A program made the position numbers and the translations under genes. Below, in pieces: positions 1 through 7,978 of a stretch of DNA of 10,354 nucleotides (the stretch's first letter is position 1; every line of letters begins with the position of its first letter). Where the stretch lies: assembly GCA_035500775.1 (NCBI GenBank), contig DATJWY010000194.1, positions 1-10,354 of the forward strand. Direction: 5' to 3'. The notes beneath the pieces were generated by a model. The model saw only the letters and a list, made by a program, of their open reading frames with translations, was not told the DNA's origin and did not search any database. This DNA is from DATJWY01 sp035500775. Lineage in GTDB: Bacteria > Pseudomonadota > Alphaproteobacteria > Acetobacterales > Acetobacteraceae.

Positions 1-561
1 CTGGGTGCAGCCATGCAGCATGACAATGAGGGGAACGGACATCCCAGCGCGATAGCCGCTCGGCACATAGAGCTTGTAGGGACGGCTCCCGGCATGGTTG
101 CTGAACGTGGCTGCCAGGAACCGCGCGCCATCCGGCACAACGACAGGCGCCGGGGTTGGAAACACCGGGGTTGGAAACAGAGGAGCCGGTCTGCCGCCCG
201 GCAACTGGATTTCGCCATGGCTGACCTGGTCGAGGAAGCCGCGCAGCGTCTCTTGCATCCCCGGCTGCGCGATACCCTCCGCGATGCCGAAGAGCCGCCG
301 GCCAAGGCCGGCGCCGGGCATCGGCCCTTCCTGATGCGCGGGTTTGGCCTCAGGCGCGGGCCTGGCCTCCGCCGTTTCCGCCGCTTCGATCACGCCATCG
401 ATGGTTGGTGGCCCGCGCTTTGCCTGCGCCTTCGCGCTGCCCGGTGCCGCCTGGCCCCCGAACATGCGCTGCAGGGCCGCGGTGGCCTCGGTGAGCCGGC
501 CGCCCCTGGTGAGGCGCGTTGCCTCGAGCAGGACGTTGGGCAGGATGTGTTTCATGTCCAT
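1..561 (-). CDS. PHB depolymerase family esterase, N-terminal part (runs off window)
   Basis: Bases 561 to 1 read on the minus strand give 187 uninterrupted codons and no stop, so the gene continues beyond base 1. The protein starts MDMKHILPNVLLEATRLTRG, with a second possible ATG two codons later. A low-complexity Ala/Pro/Lys linker covers about residues 35-85 and includes an FPTPVFPTPAP stretch near 129-139. The alpha/beta-hydrolase core begins around residues 152-187 with SRPYKLYVPSGYR and then VPLIVMLHGCTQ, the first-strand and oxyanion-hole region typical of the esterase/PHB depolymerase (LpqC-like) family. The catalytic GxSxG serine would lie outside the window. No signal peptide is visible, so a cytoplasmic enzyme acting on polyhydroxyalkanoate or small esters is inferred; the substrate cannot be told. 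It lies 152 bases downstream of the RHH regulator gene on the same strand. Family call fairly sure, substrate unsure. Confidence 0.82.
   Translation of the reverse strand, partial: MDMKHILPNVLLEATRLTRGGRLTEATAALQRMFGGQAAPGSAKAQAKRGPPTIDGVIEAAETAEARPAPEAKPAHQEGPMPGAGLGRRLFGIAEGIAQPGMQETLRGFLDQVSHGEIQLPGGRPAPLFPTPVFPTPAPVVVPDGARFLAATFSNHAGSRPYKLYVPSGYRAGMSVPLIVMLHGCTQ
150..179. repeat. 15-bp perfect tandem duplication inside the esterase gene
   Basis: The 15 bases ccggggttggaaaca occur twice back to back (150-164 and 165-179). Fifteen is a multiple of three, so on the minus strand the duplication adds one extra FPTP-containing five-residue unit to the Pro-rich linker without a frameshift. The copies are identical, which suggests a recent slippage event. 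Confidence 0.85.
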
Positions 562-713
562 GGCTTTCTGTACTTGGGGACCCGGTCAGGCGCCCCCGTT
601 CGGAACCGGGATCGGCTTCCGTCGTCAGCGGATCGGCGTGGCCCTGAGACTCTCGGCGGTTGGGCCGAGGTTCGTCAGCCGTATGTGCGGCCGCTTGCGC
701 GCCGCACCGGGGT

Positions 714-1136
714 TCAGCCCGTCCGGTCGGCCAAGGCTTTCTTGACTTCTGGGCTGGCCTGCAGCGCACCCAGCACCGTGACCGAGGCAATGGCGGCACG
801 GGCCAACTCGGGGGTCACGTCCCGGGCGATGCTGGCCAGCCCCAACACATTGATCCGCAGCCGCTCCCCCGCGGCCACCGCCGCCTCAAGGTCCTCGCGG
901 CTGTAATGCCTCAGCCCAAGGTCGAGGGTCTTCCGCGCCACCGACTGGCGGACCACGTCGGCGTGGCGGTCGAGCTGGTTGCGGATTGCGGTGCGGATGA
1001 AATCCGTCCGGTTGGAGTAGAACCCGTCCTGCACCATCAGGTCGATGTGGCCGAGATCAACATAGCCAAGGTTGATCGTGATCTTCTCGCTATCGACTGC
1101 CTTGAGCCGCAGCTCATGCACCTGCACCGTGTTCAT
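714..1136 (-). CDS. CopG-type ribbon-helix-helix transcriptional regulator
   Basis: A 140-residue protein. Residues 18-30 (KITINLGYVDLGH) form the likely DNA-contacting beta strand, followed by a first helix (IDLMVQDGF) and then SNRTDFIRTAIRNQLDRH (about 41-58) as the second helix, the RHH fold order. The C-terminal part (about 70-137, LDLGLRHYSREDLEAAVAAG onward) is helical and probably an oligomerisation or effector region. I chose the ATG at 1136 because the protein then begins just before the RHH core; an in-frame ATG at 1160 would add eight Trp-rich residues and lies inside the inverted repeat. RHH proteins of this sort often repress themselves and a neighbour. The esterase gene follows on the same strand, so control of an esterase/PHA-related function is a reasonable inference but not shown. 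It could also be half of a toxin-antitoxin pair, but no toxin gene is seen beside it. Confidence 0.75.
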   Translation of the reverse strand: MNTVQVHELRLKAVDSEKITINLGYVDLGHIDLMVQDGFYSNRTDFIRTAIRNQLDRHADVVRQSVARKTLDLGLRHYSREDLEAAVAAGERLRINVLGLASIARDVTPELARAAIASVTVLGALQASPEVKKALADRTG

Positions 1137-1144
1137 CGCCCGCC

Positions 1145-1173
1145 ACCATCCATACACCATCCATGTGGATGGT
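1145..1173. promoter_or_regulatory. Putative RHH operator: repeated ACCATCCA half-sites
   Basis: The octamer ACCATCCA occurs at 1145-1152 and again at 1156-1163, 11 bases apart, about one helical turn. The second copy forms a perfect inverted repeat with TGGATGGT at 1166-1173, separated by TG. This array of three half-sites lies 9-37 bases upstream of the regulator's ATG. Short, closely spaced direct and inverted half-sites are what RHH dimers bind, so autoregulation is inferred. The motif does not appear in the 152-base gap before the esterase gene. Confidence 0.5.
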
Positions 1174-1200
1174 AAATGGAGGCTCGCAGCGCGCTTGCAA
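1172..1200 (-). promoter_or_regulatory. Weak candidate promoter for the RHH regulator
   Basis: Reading on the minus strand, TTGCAA (1200-1195) is followed after 17 bases by ATTTAC (1177-1172), a poor but correctly spaced -35/-10 pair. The putative operator begins at the -10 end, so a bound repressor would cover the start of transcription. In such GC-rich DNA this is only suggestive. Confidence 0.27.
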
Positions 1201-1253
1201 GGGGCGGGGTTGCGGCTGCGATAGGGCGCGTGCTCAATAAGGCTATGGGAAAA

Positions 1254-1368
1254 GGGAAGACCAGGGCTCCGCCCTGGGGCCTGGAGACCCCAGACCCCCA
1301 ATACTTTAAATAAAGGATTCCAAAGGCTTGGCCTTTGGCGGGGTCCAGGGGCGGAGCCCCTGGCCTTC
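1254..1368. repeat. Palindromic intergenic repeat, copy A
   Basis: This copy fills much of the 307-base gap between the regulator and sspB. It holds three perfect hairpins with 3-base loops: CCAGGGC/GCCCTGG (1261-1277), CCAAAGGC/GCCTTTGG (1320-1338) and CCAGGGGC/GCCCCTGG (1345-1363). The last two are joined by CGGGGT, a linker shared with other copies. Between the first and second hairpins is a more AT-rich stretch (cccaatactttaaataaagg). It lies between divergent genes, so termination is not its obvious job here. The rest of the gap holds no gene; TATTTT at 1387-1392 could be a -10 box for sspB, but I see no good -35. Confidence 0.85.
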
Positions 1369-1443
1369 ACTTCGCCCCCCGCGCGATATTTTACCTCCGC
1401 CGCCCATCGCGCTATGGGGGGCGCCGGCGGAACAGGATTGCTA

Positions 1444-1965
1444 ATGGAAGACGACGGAAACACGGGCGGACCGGAACGGCCTGAGAGCCTGCTGCCCTAT
1501 GACGAATGGTCCGACGAGGCGATGCGCGGCATCATGGTGCGCGCCCTCGCCCATGCCGCCGCGCACGGATTGCCCGGCGACCACCATTTCTACCTGACGT
1601 TCCGCACCGATTATCCGGGCGTCGTCATACCGGCACGGCTGCTGGCGCAATTTCCGCAGGAAATGACCATCGTCCTGCAACACCAGTACCGCAACCTGAC
1701 CGTCGATGAGGCGGACGGGCAGATGAGCGTCGGCCTCTCCTTCGGCGGCGTCCCGACGACGCTCGTGATCCCCTTCGGCGCCGTCCTGGCCTTCGCCGAC
1801 CCGGCCGTGCAGTTCGGCCTGCGCTTCGAGGTGCGGATGCCGGAAGAATCGGCGCCCGAACCGGAAGCGCCGCCCGCCCCGCCCGAGACCACGCCGCCGG
1901 CCCCCACCGAAGCGAGCCAGGTGGTCAGCCTGGACGCCTTCCGCCGGCGCACCCCGAAAGACTGA
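1444..1965 (+). CDS. sspB: SspB family ClpXP protease adaptor (alphaproteobacterial type)
   Basis: A 173-residue protein. SspB tethers ssrA-tagged and other substrates to the ClpXP protease in the cytoplasm. The substrate-binding core covers about residues 18-132, with YLTFRTDYPGVVIPARLL, MTIVLQHQYRNLTV and LSFGGVPTTLVIPFGAVLAF as recognisable segments. A Pro/Glu-rich flexible linker (134-157) leads to the tail VVSLDAFRRR (160-169), which matches the position and style of the ClpX-binding segment of alphaproteobacterial SspB. The ATG at 1444 is preceded by AGGA (1434-1437) with six bases between. An upstream in-frame ATG at 1414 would add a Gly-rich peptide with no good ribosome site and is less likely. 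The class I fumarase gene starts 14 bases after the stop, so the two are probably co-transcribed. Confidence 0.9.
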   Translation: MEDDGNTGGPERPESLLPYDEWSDEAMRGIMVRALAHAAAHGLPGDHHFYLTFRTDYPGVVIPARLLAQFPQEMTIVLQHQYRNLTVDEADGQMSVGLSFGGVPTTLVIPFGAVLAFADPAVQFGLRFEVRMPEESAPEPEAPPAPPETTPPAPTEASQVVSLDAFRRRTPKD

Positions 1966-1979
1966 CCGAGGACCAGACG

Positions 1980-3626
1980 ATGAACGCTCCCCTGGTGCGC
2001 CCGACGGGCTTCCTCTACTCGCCGATGTTCCCGCTCGGGCATGGCGAGACCCCGTGGCGCAAGCTCGACATCGAAGGCGTCTCCACCGTTCAGTGCGACG
2101 GCCGCACCGTCCTGCGCATCCGCCCCGAGGTGCTGACCGAGCTGGCCTTCCAGGCGTTCAACGACGTCTCCCACCTGCTCCGCCCCGGTCATCTGAAGCA
2201 GGTCCGCGCCATTCTGGACGACCCCGAGGCGTCGGCGAATGACCGCTTCGTCGCGCTCGACCTGCTGAAGAACGCCGTCATCGCCGCCGGCGGGCCGCTG
2301 CCGATGTGCCAGGATACCGGCACCGCGCTCGTCTTCGGCAAGAAGGGCCAGCGCGTCTGGATCGAGGGAAACGAGGAAGAGGCGATCAGCTACGGCGTCC
2401 ACCGCACCTACACCGAGACCAATCTGCGCTACTCGCAGATGGCGCCGCTCTCGACGTTCGAGGAAGTGAACACCGGCAACAACCTGCCGGTGCAGTTCGA
2501 CATCATGGCCTCGCCCGGCGAGGAGCATGCGGACGAGCTGAACCTGATGTTCGTCGCCAAGGGCGGCGGCAGCGCCAACAAGACCTATCTGTTCCAGGAA
2601 ACCCGCGCGGTGCTCTCGCCGGAGAAGCTGCTCGCCTTCCTGGAAACCAAGATCAAGACGCTCGGCACCTCCGCCTGCCCGCCTTACCACCTCGCCATCG
2701 TCATCGGCGGCACCAGCGCCGAGCTGACGCTCAAGACGGTGAAGCTCGCCTCCACACGCTGGCTCGACACGCTGCCCACCGCCGGCGACAAATCCGGCCA
2801 CGCGTTCCGCGATGTGGAGATGGAGCAGAAGGTGCTGGAGCTGACGCGCAAGCTCGGCATCGGCGCGCAGTTCGGCGGCAAGTATTTCTGCCATGACGTG
2901 CGGGTGGTCCGCCTGCCGCGGCATGGCGCGAGCCTGCCGATCGGCCTCGGCGTCTCGTGCAGCGCCGACCGCCAGGTCTTCGCCAAGATCACGCCGGAGG
3001 GCGTGTTCCTGGAGCAGCTGGAAACCGATCCGGCGCGCTTCCTGCCGGAAGCTACGGACGACTCGCTCGGCGGCGAAATGGTCCGCGTGGACCTGAACCG
3101 GCCGATGAGCGAGATCCGCGCCCAGCTCTCGCAATATCCGGTCAAGACCCGCCTCTCGCTCACCGGCACCGTGGTGGTGGCGCGCGACATCGCGCATGCC
3201 AAGCTGAAGGAGCGGCTGGATCGCGGCGAGGGCCTGCCCGGCTACATCAAGGACCACCCGGTCTATTACGCCGGCCCCGCCAAGACCCCGGAGGGCTACC
3301 CCACCGGCAGCTTCGGCCCCACCACCGCCGGGCGGATGGACAGCTACGTCGCCGAGTTCCAGAAGGCCGGCGGCTCCTTCGTCATGCTCGCCAAGGGCAA
3401 CCGCTCCAAGGCGGTGCGGGATGCCTGCAAGCAGTATGGCGGCTTCTATCTCGGCAGCATCGGCGGCGCCGCCGCGCAGCTGGCGAAGGACTGCATCCGC
3501 AAGGTCGAGGTGCTGGAATATCCGGAACTCGGCATGGAAGCGGTGTGGAAGATCGAGGTTCAGGACTTCCCCGCCTTCATCGTCATGGACGATAAGGGCA
3601 ATGACTTCTTCGAAGGGCTGACCTGA
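1980..3626 (+). CDS. fumA: Class I fumarate hydratase ([4Fe-4S])
   Basis: A 548-residue protein, the usual size for single-chain class I fumarases (FumA/FumB), which hydrate fumarate to L-malate in the TCA cycle using an oxygen-labile [4Fe-4S] cluster. Expected cluster cysteines are Cys110 (PMCQDTGTA), Cys233 (SACPPYH) and Cys327 (GVSCSADRQ); the 94-residue gap between the last two equals that in E. coli FumA. Other family blocks are NTGNNLPVQFDIM (164-176), KGGGSANKTYLF (194-205), the C-terminal domain motif YYAGPAKTPEGYPTGSFGPT (429-448), AGRMDSYV (450-457) and AKGNRSKAVRDACK (471-484). It follows sspB by 14 bases and precedes the VOC gene by 4 bases, so the three look like an operon. A second, unrelated fumarase (fumC) lies about 4.6 kb downstream. 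Other class I hydro-lyases such as tartrate dehydratase are usually split into two subunits and are less likely. Confidence 0.95.
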   Translation: MNAPLVRPTGFLYSPMFPLGHGETPWRKLDIEGVSTVQCDGRTVLRIRPEVLTELAFQAFNDVSHLLRPGHLKQVRAILDDPEASANDRFVALDLLKNAVIAAGGPLPMCQDTGTALVFGKKGQRVWIEGNEEEAISYGVHRTYTETNLRYSQMAPLSTFEEVNTGNNLPVQFDIMASPGEEHADELNLMFVAKGGGSANKTYLFQETRAVLSPEKLLAFLETKIKTLGTSACPPYHLAIVIGGTSAELTLKTVKLASTRWLDTLPTAGDKSGHAFRDVEMEQKVLELTRKLGIGAQFGGKYFCHDVRVVRLPRHGASLPIGLGVSCSADRQVFAKITPEGVFLEQLETDPARFLPEATDDSLGGEMVRVDLNRPMSEIRAQLSQYPVKTRLSLTGTVVVARDIAHAKLKERLDRGEGLPGYIKDHPVYYAGPAKTPEGYPTGSFGPTTAGRMDSYVAEFQKAGGSFVMLAKGNRSKAVRDACKQYGGFYLGSIGGAAAQLAKDCIRKVEVLEYPELGMEAVWKIEVQDFPAFIVMDDKGNDFFEGLT

Positions 3627-3630
3627 TACG

Positions 3631-4023
3631 ATGCGCTTCACCGTCGATCGCCTCGACCACCTCGTGCTGACCTGCCAGGATCTGGAGATCTCGGCCTCCT
3701 GGTACCAACGCGTGCTCGGGATGGAGCGCGAGGAATTCGGGGCGGATCGGCGGACGGCGCTGAAATTCGGCGGCCAGAAGCTCAACCTGCATCAGGCGGG
3801 CGAGGCATCCCGGCCGAATGCCGCCGCCGCCACGCCGGGCAGCGCCCATCTCTGCTTCATCACCGCGGTTGGCCCCGGGGACGTAATCGGCCATCTGCAT
3901 GACTGCGGCGTCACGGTGGTGCAAGGCCCGGTCCCGAAGATCGGTGCCCTGGGCCCGATCACCTCGGTCTATTGCCGCGACCCGGACGGCAATTTGGTCG
4001 AAATCGCCTCCTACCTGCACTAA
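3631..4023 (+). CDS. VOC superfamily protein, glyoxalase-domain (GLOD5-like)
   Basis: A 130-residue single-domain vicinal-oxygen-chelate protein with two beta-alpha-beta-beta-beta modules. The first opens with LDHLVLTCQDLEISASWYQR (8-27) and runs to FGGQKLNLHQAG (46-57). The second begins near GSAHLCFI (70-77) and ends with YCRDPDGNLVEIASY (114-128). His10, His73 and Glu124 are the likely metal ligands. The pattern resembles the GLOD5 group, whose substrate is not settled, so I do not assign glyoxalase I or ring-cleaving dioxygenase activity. The start is four bases after the fumarase stop, and the end of the fumarase gene (gaagggctg) serves as ribosome-binding region, implying translational coupling. 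A terminator-like hairpin follows. Confidence 0.88.
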   Translation: MRFTVDRLDHLVLTCQDLEISASWYQRVLGMEREEFGADRRTALKFGGQKLNLHQAGEASRPNAAAATPGSAHLCFITAVGPGDVIGHLHDCGVTVVQGPVPKIGALGPITSVYCRDPDGNLVEIASYLH

Positions 4024-4030
4024 ACCGCAT

Positions 4031-4117
4031 GGTTTCCAAAGGCCCCCGGCCTTTGGTGGGAGTGCAGAGGGCGAAGCCCTTTGCCGGGGTCCAGGGGCGG
4101 CGCCCCTGGGCTTTTTT
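4031..4117. repeat. Palindromic intergenic repeat, copy B
   Basis: Three hairpins stand in series between the VOC gene and queA: CCAAAGGCC/GGCCTTTGG (4036-4056), CAGAGGGC/GCCCTTTG with one G-T pair (4065-4083), and CCAGGGGC/GCCCCTGG (4091-4109). The linker CGGGGT before the last hairpin matches copies A and C. All loops are three bases with differing sequence. Confidence 0.85.
4091..4117 (+). terminator. Rho-independent terminator of the sspB-fumA-VOC unit
   Basis: A perfect 8-bp GC-rich stem (CCAGGGGC, loop ggc, GCCCCTGG) is followed at once by gCTTTTTT. It is the only copy of the repeat in this window with a T-run, suggesting the palindrome has been used as a terminator here. It ends 18 bases before queA. 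Confidence 0.62.
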
Positions 4118-4135
4118 CCTTCTCAGGCCCTATTA

Positions 4136-5172
4136 ATGCCCCTGCTAGCCTCCGACTTCGACTTTAACCTCCCCCCCGAGCGCATCGCCCATGCGCCAGC
4201 CCGCCCCCGCGACGCGGCGAGGCTGCTGCGCGTGGGCGCGACGCTGGAGGATCGGATCGTCCGCGATCTACCCATGCTGCTGCGCCCCGGCGATTTGCTG
4301 GTGGCGAACGACACCCGCGTGATCCCCGCCCAGCTTGCGGCAAGGCGCGGCGAGGCGCGCATCGGCATCACGCTCGACCGCCCGCTGCCGGACGGCACCT
4401 GGCACGCCCTGGCGCGCAACGCCCGCCGCCTGCGCCAAGGCGACACGCTCGTCTTCGAGGGCGATGATACGCTGACCGCGACCGTCGCCGCGCGCGACCC
4501 GGATGGCGGCGTGGCGCTACGCTTCAACCTGGAAGGCGAGGCTTTCGGCGCTGCCCTGCGGCGAGCCGGCGCGCTCGCCCTGCCCCCCTATATCGACCGC
4601 CCCGCCGGCCCCACCGCTGCGGACGCGACCGACTACCAGACCGTATTCGCCACGGAGGAAGGCGCCGTCGCCGCGCCCACCGCCGGGCTGCATTTCACCC
4701 CGGCTCTGCTCGCCGCCCTGGAGCAGGCCGGAATCCGCCGCACCACCGTGACGCTGCATGTCGGCGCCGGCACCTTTCTCCCCCTGCGGGCGGAGAGTGT
4801 CGCCGAGCATCGCATCCATGCCGAGCGCGGCGAGATCACCGAGGAAGCCGCCGCGCTCATCAACGCCACGAAACAGGCAGGCGGCCGCATCGTCGCCGTC
4901 GGCACCACCACGCTGCGCCTGCTGGAAAGCGCGGTGACGCCGGAGGGAAAAATCCGTCCTTTCGCCGGGGAGACGGATCTGTTCATCCTGCCCGGCCATG
5001 TTTTCCGCTCGGCCGATTTGCTGATGACCAATTTCCACCTGCCGCGCTCGACGCTGTTCATGCTCGTCTGCGCCTTCGCCGGGCGGGAGCGCATGCGCGC
5101 CGCCTACGCCCATGCGATCGAAACCGGATATCGCTTCTATTCCTACGGCGATTCCAGCCTGCTGGAGCGTGC

Positions 5173-5176
<4 letters not shown>
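4136..5176 (+). CDS. queA: S-adenosylmethionine:tRNA ribosyltransferase-isomerase (queuosine synthesis)
   Basis: A 346-residue protein that transfers and isomerises the ribosyl part of AdoMet onto the 7-aminomethyl-7-deazaguanine base in tRNAs with GUN anticodons, giving epoxyqueuosine. Family blocks run in the expected order: SDFDFNLPPERIAHAP (6-21), NDTRVIPAQL (58-67), LPPYIDRP (149-156), DYQTVFA (166-172), GAVAAPTAGLHFT (176-188), HVGAGTF (208-214), VGTTTLRLLES (255-265), LMTNFHLPRSTLFMLV (296-311) and YRFYSYGDSSLL (332-343). Length is normal for the family. The ATG at 4136 is the only plausible start; the open frame continues upstream, but through the repeat. The ribosome site is weak (cagg at 4125-4128). 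The gene shares its last four bases with tgt (ATGA), a strong sign of coupled translation. No promoter fits in the 18 bases after the preceding terminator. Confidence 0.96.
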
Positions 5177-6324
<1,148 letters not shown>

Positions 6325-6338
6325 TCCGGAGAGTGCCT

Positions 6339-6361
6339 GACGGCGCGGGTCCGGCGCCGTC
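6339..6361. terminator. GC-rich hairpin between convergent genes
   Basis: GACGGCGC (6339-6346) and GCGCCGTC (6354-6361) form a perfect 8-bp stem with a 7-base loop, 15 bases after the tgt stop and about 50 bases from the end of the convergent gene. There is no T-run on either side, so it could only be a Rho-assisted or transcript-end-stabilising element. Confidence 0.3.
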
Positions 6362-6411
6362 CGGCCCCGCCCCCGCTCAGGCCCGTAACAACCATCCCGG
6401 CCGTGCGCCCG

Positions 6412-6765
6412 TCAGTAGGGCGGATAGCCGTAATAGGCCGGTGGCGGCGCATAATATGGCGCATAATACGGGGTGTAATACGGGGCGTAATACCGGTAGC
6501 CCCAGCCGGGCCGGTACCAGCCATATCCCCAGCCGCCATGCCCCCAGCCGCCATAACCTCGGTGCCAGCCATAGCCCTGATATCCATGGTAATATCCACC
6601 ATGGTATCCGCCATAATACCCACCATGGTATCCGCCAGGGTACCCACCATGGTACCCGCCATGATACCCGCTGCTGGGCCGCTGCCCCCATGCCGGCTCG
6701 CCGGGCGACACGGCCAGAGCCCCCACGAGCATCGCGGCAACGAGGGACCGGAACAGCCTAGGCAT
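6412..6765 (-). CDS. Small secreted Gly/Tyr/His-rich repeat protein
   Basis: A 117-residue protein. Residues 1-27 look like a Sec signal peptide: MPRLFR, a hydrophobic core LVAAMLVGALAV, and a likely cleavage after AWG at residue 27. The mature part is almost wholly low complexity: an eight-residue unit of type YxGGYHGG repeated about three times (residues 34-58), a Trp/Gly section (WHRGYGGWGHGGWGYGWYR, 67-85), and a Tyr/Pro tail with APYYTPYYAPYYAPPPAYYG (94-113). The minus-strand start has an excellent ribosome site (GGGAGAGG about five bases upstream). Composition suggests an export-dependent envelope or surface protein, perhaps structural, adhesive or metal-binding through His/Tyr, but I recognise no family with known function. 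It is convergent with tgt and divergent from queG. The signal peptide and ribosome site argue that this frame is the real one among several open frames over the repeats. Confidence 0.72.
   Translation of the reverse strand: MPRLFRSLVAAMLVGALAVSPGEPAWGQRPSSGYHGGYHGGYPGGYHGGYYGGYHGGYYHGYQGYGWHRGYGGWGHGGWGYGWYRPGWGYRYYAPYYTPYYAPYYAPPPAYYGYPPY
6596..6667. repeat. 24-bp tandem repeat, three units, in the Gly/Tyr-rich gene
   Basis: Three consecutive 24-base units start at 6596, 6620 and 6644, each beginning CCACCATGGTA(T/C)CCGCCA and ending in TAC, with few differences. They encode the eight-residue YxGGYHGG unit. A further degenerate copy (ccatggtaatat) lies just before 6596. Confidence 0.85.
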
Positions 6766-6814
6766 CGTGCCTCTCCCGATTGCTGAGCGAACCACCTCAT
6801 CCCCCATGCGGGCG

Positions 6815-6830
6815 CCGCGCGGCCGCGCGG
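6815..6830. repeat. 16-bp perfect palindrome in a divergent intergenic region
   Basis: CCGCGCGGCCGCGCGG is its own reverse complement. It lies in the 169-base gap between the divergent Gly/Tyr-rich gene and queG, where promoters or an operator could sit. In DNA this GC-rich a chance palindrome is quite possible. I found no convincing promoter in the gap. Confidence 0.4.
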
Positions 6831-6934
6831 GATCATTGCCCTTATGTCGTGCGCCGTCATCCCAACACCAACCCGGCGGAGGATAGCGGACGCGCCCCCT
6901 GGCGGGATCTTCCGGCCACACGCACATTCGCGGG

Positions 6935-7978
6935 ATGGACCCGAAACCGCTCATCCGGGACAAAGCCCTCGCCCTCGGCTTCGACGCCATCGGCTTCGCC
7001 CCGGCCAGCCTTGGCCCGGAGGCGCGCGCCCGCCTCGCGAATTTCCTCGCCGCGGGCCGCCATGGCGACATGGGCTGGCTCGCCGACCGCACCGAGCAGC
7101 GCGCCGACCCGCCCGCCCTCTGGCCGGAGGTGCGCAGCGTCATCGCCCTCGGCCTCTCCTACGCGCCGGAAACCGACCCGCTCGCCACCCTCGCCCAGCC
7201 GGATCGCGGCAATATCAGCATCTATGCCCGCAACCGCGATTATCACGACGTCGTGCGCGGCATGCTCAAGCATCTGGCGCAGTTCATCGTCTCCCGCTTC
7301 GGCGGCGGGGTGAAAGTGTTCGTGGATACGGCGCCGGTGATGGAAAAGCCGCTCGCCGAGCAGGCCGGGCTCGGCTGGCAGGGCAAGCACACCAACCTCG
7401 TCTCCCGCGCGCACGGCTCCTGGCTGTTCCTCGGCGAGATCTACACCACCCTGCCCCTGCCCCCGGACCCGCGCCCGGCCGGCAGTTGCGGCAGTTGCGC
7501 GCGCTGCCTCACGGCCTGCCCCACCCAGGCCTTCCCCGCGCCGTATCAACTCGATGCCAGACGCTGCGTCTCCTACCTCACCATCGAGCATCGCGGCCCG
7601 ATCCCGCACGATCTGCGGCCGCTGATCGGCAACCGTATCTATGGCTGCGACGACTGCCTCGCCGTCTGCCCCTGGAACCGCTTCGCCCAGGCAGGGCGGA
7701 CGGAGAAGCTGCACGCCCGGCCGGAACTGGAGGCGCCCGCGCTGGCGGCGCTCGCGGCGCTGGACGATGCCGGGTTCCGCGCTTTGTTCTCCGGTTCCCC
7801 GGTCAAGCGCATCGGCCGCGACCGCTTCGTCCGCAACGTGCTGATTGCCATCGGCAATTCCACCGATCCCGCCTTGCTGCCCGCCGCCCGCACCCTCTGC
7901 GCCGACCCCGATCCGGTGGTGGCGGAGGCCGCCGCCTGGGCGGTGGCCCGGCTTGAGAACCACGGCCCTGGTGCGTGA
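6935..7978 (+). CDS. queG: Epoxyqueuosine reductase
   Basis: A 347-residue iron-sulphur, cobalamin-dependent enzyme that reduces epoxyqueuosine in tRNA to queuosine. The N-terminal domain contains ALGFDAIGFAPA (13-24), the GDMGWLADR block (44-52) and DTAPVMEKPLAEQAGLGWQG (131-150), in which Asp131 is the likely catalytic acid. Two [4Fe-4S] sites follow: CGSCARCLTACP (Cys185, 188, 191, 195) and GCDDCLAVCPWNRFA (Cys238, 241, 245), with Cys211 in RRCVSYLTIEHRG a further probable ligand. The end (about 297-342) has HEAT-like helices. The ATG at 6935 fits the family's N-terminus, but its ribosome site is weak. It completes the queuosine set with queA and tgt, which lie upstream beyond the convergent gene. 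Its last codons and stop run straight into a palindromic repeat. Confidence 0.96.
   Translation: MDPKPLIRDKALALGFDAIGFAPASLGPEARARLANFLAAGRHGDMGWLADRTEQRADPPALWPEVRSVIALGLSYAPETDPLATLAQPDRGNISIYARNRDYHDVVRGMLKHLAQFIVSRFGGGVKVFVDTAPVMEKPLAEQAGLGWQGKHTNLVSRAHGSWLFLGEIYTTLPLPPDPRPAGSCGSCARCLTACPTQAFPAPYQLDARRCVSYLTIEHRGPIPHDLRPLIGNRIYGCDDCLAVCPWNRFAQAGRTEKLHARPELEAPALAALAALDDAGFRALFSGSPVKRIGRDRFVRNVLIAIGNSTDPALLPAARTLCADPDPVVAEAAAWAVARLENHGPGA

Noticed and set aside
13..906. Long open frame on the plus strand over the esterase and the regulator end
   Set aside because: It is antisense to the esterase N-terminus and the RHH gene, has an Arg/Ala-rich composition typical of GC-rich shadow frames, and shows no domain.
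714..1136. Toxin-antitoxin module with the RHH protein as antitoxin
   Set aside because: No toxin-sized gene overlaps or abuts it. The downstream neighbour is an esterase, and the 140-residue length is long for an antitoxin.
1254..1368. CRISPR array or intrinsic terminator at repeat copy A
   Set aside because: The units are self-palindromic hairpins of different sequence, not identical repeats with unique spacers. There is no T-run, and the genes on either side are divergent.
1611..3785. 724-codon open frame on the minus strand opposite the class I fumarase
   Set aside because: It lies wholly opposite sspB, fumA and the VOC gene. Its His/Gln/Leu/Arg-rich composition is the usual reverse-frame image of GC-rich codons.
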